Assembly: GCA_945836785.1 (NCBI GenBank)
Contig: CAMAMD010000096.1
Span: 1-5,215, forward strand
DNA from: an uncultured Clostridium sp.
GTDB lineage: Bacteria; Bacillota_A; Clostridia; Lachnospirales; Lachnospiraceae
Length of the DNA stretch: 5,215 nt
Reading direction: 5' to 3'
Part shown: positions 5,164-5,215 of the stretch, piece by piece
How positions within the stretch are numbered: position 1 is the first letter of the stretch
Layout of the letters: each line of letters starts with the position of its first letter
The notes under the pieces: model-generated
Told to the model about the DNA's origin: nothing
What the model saw: only the letters and a program-made list of their open reading frames with translations
Databases searched by the model: none
Translations under genes and position numbers: made by a program

Positions 5164-5215
5164 TGGGCTATCGCCAAATGGTAAGGCACTGGACTCTGAC
5201 TCCAGCATTTCAAGG
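5164..5215 (+). tRNA. tRNA-Gln (anticodon CTG), 3' end cut by window
   Basis: The first 52 bases of a tRNA are visible: acceptor strand TGGGCTA (5164-5170), D-stem GCC (5173-5175) with GGC (5185-5187), and anticodon stem CTGGA (5189-5193) with TCCAG (5201-5205). The loop CTCTGAC (5194-5200) gives anticodon CTG at 5196-5198, which reads CAG (glutamine). The first base U is normal for bacterial tRNA-Gln. The sequence ends as the T-stem begins (CAAGG), so the T-loop, acceptor 3' strand and any following tRNA genes are outside. This is the CTG isoacceptor, not the more general TTG one. Its own promoter lies directly upstream, so it starts a tRNA unit or stands alone. Confidence 0.93.

Noticed and set aside
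4569..5215. Integrated element beside a tRNA gene
   Set aside because: There is no integrase, no repeat of the tRNA 3' end can be checked because it lies outside, and the orphan gene is on the 5' side of the tRNA, not the usual attachment side.
1..5215. CRISPR array, insertion sequence, toxin-antitoxin or phage-defence system
   Set aside because: No regularly spaced repeats, transposase, terminal inverted repeats or paired small toxin-antitoxin genes are visible anywhere in the window.

Overview
The window most resembles a chromosomal segment of a low-to-moderate GC Gram-positive anaerobe, probably class Clostridia and plausibly Lachnospiraceae. This rests on strong GGAGG-type ribosome binding sites, clean TTGACA/TATAAT promoters, the CvfB-type S1 protein and the style of the PAP2 and glycosyltransferase proteins. 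No database search was possible, so the placement is inference. I see no mobile element, CRISPR array or prophage gene; most of the window is ordinary core genome.

Layout, left to right. Positions 1-557 (+) hold the 3' part of a membrane PAP2-type phosphatase gene that enters from outside the window. A long bidirectional hairpin terminator (566-620) separates it from six genes on the minus strand. In their own transcription order, right to left, these are: an unrecognised 122-residue protein (4569-4937); a CvfB/YitL-like S1-domain RNA-binding protein (3586-4425); ridA, an enamine/imine deaminase (3101-3481); a small DUF1294 membrane protein (2782-3078); ilvE, a branched-chain aminotransferase (1654-2676); and a family 2 glycosyltransferase (629-1648). 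At the far right a tRNA-Gln gene with anticodon CTG starts on the plus strand (5164) and is cut by the window edge.

Transcription units, inferred from spacing and promoter-like sites. ridA and DUF1294 are 22 bp apart and probably share a transcript. ilvE has its own likely promoter (2721-2748) and is followed after 5 bp by the glycosyltransferase, which then stops at the shared terminator. ridA and ilvE make biochemical sense together: RidA removes reactive enamines made by PLP enzymes, and in Salmonella IlvE is a known victim of one of these, 2-aminoacrylate. The glycosyltransferase has no obvious link to that theme.

The most interesting part is the 226-bp divergent region 4938-5163. A near-consensus tRNA promoter faces right and a consensus TTGACA-17-TATCAT promoter faces left, with a T7A7 tract between them. 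The left promoter is covered by two touching palindromes that look like an operator. It drives the one gene here that I cannot assign. If anything undescribed is present, this small regulated orphan gene is the best candidate, but the sequence does not reveal its function.
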